From Pseudomonas guariconensis (GTDB lineage Bacteria > Pseudomonadota > Gammaproteobacteria > Pseudomonadales > Pseudomonadaceae), in the NCBI RefSeq assembly GCF_900102675.1, contig NZ_FMYX01000008.1:1-64000 (forward strand): a stretch of DNA of 64,000 nt, in the 5' to 3' direction. The position numbers and the translations under genes are program-made. The notes beneath the pieces were generated by a model. The model did not search any database. It saw only the letters and a program-made list of their open reading frames with translations, and was not told where the DNA came from. Numbering within the stretch: the first letter of the stretch is position 1; every line of letters starts with the position of its first letter. Shown in pieces: positions 63,092 to 64,000 of the stretch.

Positions 63092-63961
63092 ATGGGCTAT
63101 CTGATAATCGTCGCGCTGATCCAGGCGTTCTCCTTCAACCTGATCGGGGTCTACCTGGCCGGCAACGTGGACAGCTACTTCGCAGTGCTGGCACGGGTGG
63201 TGCTGGCGCTGCTGGTGTTCCTGCCACTGACCCGCTGGCGCCAGGTGGAGCCGCGCTTCATGCGTGCGATGCTGTTGATCGGGGCGCTGCAGTACGGCAT
63301 CACCTATGTCTGCCTGTACCTGAGCTTCCGCGTGCTGACGGTGCCGGAAGTGCTGCTGTTCACCATCCTCACACCGCTGCATGTGACCTTGATCGAAGAT
63401 GCGCTCAACCGCCGCTTCAACGCTTGGGCCTTGCTGGCTGCGCTGATGGCGGTGGCCGGTGCCGCGGTGATCCGCTTCGACAGCATCAGTGGTGAGTTCT
63501 TCATGGGCTTTTTGTTGCTGCAGTTGGCCAACTTCACTTATGCCGCCGGCCAGGTGCTCTACCGTCATCTGGTCGCCCGGCATCCCAGTGATCTGCCGCA
63601 CTACCGGCGCTTTGGCTACTTCTACCTCGGGGCGTTGATCGTCGTGCTGCCGGCCTTTGCGTTGTTCGGCAACGCCCAGCACCTGCCAAGCACCGACGTG
63701 CAATGGCTGGTGTTGTTGTTCCTCGGTTTGTTCCCGACCGCCCTTGGACTGTACTGGTGGAACAAGGGGGCGTGCCTGGTCAGTGGTGGCACACTGGCGG
63801 TAATGAACAACCTGCATGTGCCCGTTGGCTTGTTGCTCAACTTGCTTATCTGGAATCAGGACGAGCCGCTGGGGCGGCTGTTCATAGGCGGGGCGGTGAT
63901 TCTGGGGTCGGTCTGGATGAGCCGGCTGGGCCTGCAGCGCCCGGCAACAGCATCTGGCTGA
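63092..63961 (+). CDS. EamA-family (DMT) transporter
   Basis: A 289-residue ten-helix carrier with two EamA repeats (IIVALIQAFSFNLIGVYLAG at the start, VPEVLLFTILTPLHVTLIED near 90, FPTALGLYWWNKGACLVSGG near 220). It resembles the carboxylate/amino-acid/amine group. Substrate unknown. GAGAGG precedes ATG 63092. It is the third EamA gene in the window. A terminator starts 18 bases after the stop. Confidence 0.87.
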   Translation: MGYLIIVALIQAFSFNLIGVYLAGNVDSYFAVLARVVLALLVFLPLTRWRQVEPRFMRAMLLIGALQYGITYVCLYLSFRVLTVPEVLLFTILTPLHVTLIEDALNRRFNAWALLAALMAVAGAAVIRFDSISGEFFMGFLLLQLANFTYAAGQVLYRHLVARHPSDLPHYRRFGYFYLGALIVVLPAFALFGNAQHLPSTDVQWLVLLFLGLFPTALGLYWWNKGACLVSGGTLAVMNNLHVPVGLLLNLLIWNQDEPLGRLFIGGAVILGSVWMSRLGLQRPATASG

Positions 63962-63978
63962 CAGTGTCAGGGCTCGTT

Positions 63979-64000
63979 GGGGCCGCAGCGCGGCCCCGTT
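63979..64000 (+). terminator. Terminator hairpin, cut by the window end
   Basis: GGGGCCGC-AGC-GCGGCCCC followed by GTT at the last base. Confidence 0.8.

Noticed and set aside
1..64000. Signs of a mobile element, defence island or biosynthetic cluster
   Set aside because: No integrase, transposase, toxin-antitoxin, restriction, NRPS or PKS genes were seen, and composition and REP content are uniform.

Overview
The window reads as chromosome of a fluorescent pseudomonad of the Pseudomonas putida group. Base composition is GC-rich throughout. Gene order matches a segment I recall from P. putida KT2440 (roughly PP_4596 down to PP_4536), for example rnd-ycgL, lipase-phaJ / fadD2-fadD1, puuB-puuA, hrpA and a second fabH. 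Most gene borders carry the P. putida type of REP palindrome (core like CGCGGGTAAACCCGCTCC). I see no rRNA, tRNA, insertion sequence, prophage or CRISPR array. This is core genome, not an accessory island.

Layout. 1-9.3 kb: tail of a FdhF/YdeP-type molybdopterin oxidoreductase, an Lrp/AsnC regulator divergent from a trans-sulfuration PLP enzyme, a lipid A type phosphoethanolamine transferase, RNase D with YcgL, a 2-hydroxyacid dehydrogenase, a nitroreductase and a YcgN cysteine-cluster protein. 9.3-16.4 kb: an exported protein resembling a metallopeptidase without its zinc ligands, a SPOUT methyltransferase, YajD, oligopeptidase B, a class II glutamine amidotransferase and small membrane proteins. 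16.5-21.2 kb: a 5-oxoprolinase operon (MFS carrier, pxpA-pxpB-pxpC) with a divergent LysR regulator. 21.4-24.7 kb: a VWA/MoxR pair and an AsmA-like protein. 24.9-31.3 kb: cysK, an LpxO-like lipid A hydroxylase, two EamA carriers (one behind a valine-rich candidate leader peptide) and aceK. 31.4-38.0 kb: a lipoprotein, CvfB-like S1 protein, BrkB, a peptide deformylase, a GNAT enzyme, a DUF2790 protein, a threonine dehydratase and a LysE-type exporter.

38.1-40.8 kb is the most distinctive cassette: a SnoaL-like protein, a DGPF/YciI protein, an SRPBCC protein and an ECF42-type sigma factor, preceded by a sequence that fits the published ECF42 promoter motif exactly. 40.9-46.2 kb is a fatty-acid and PHA metabolism cluster: monoacylglycerol-lipase-like hydrolase and PhaJ on one strand, FadD2 and FadD1 on the other, both fadD leaders holding Crc/Hfq-type AANAANAA motifs. 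Then come a gamma-glutamyl-polyamine synthetase/oxidase pair, the helicase HrpA, a FabH-like ketoacyl synthase behind a perfect palindrome, a porin, a FemAB-like protein, an ABC exporter, cyclophilin PpiA, an alpha/beta hydrolase, a LysR regulator, a small exported protein, AzoR and a third EamA carrier.

I found no clearly new multi-gene system. The best leads are regulatory: the ECF42 promoter, the valine-rich leader with alternative RNA pairings, the fadD control regions, a ColR-like box before the phosphoethanolamine transferase, and a mini-ORF overlapping the hrpA start.
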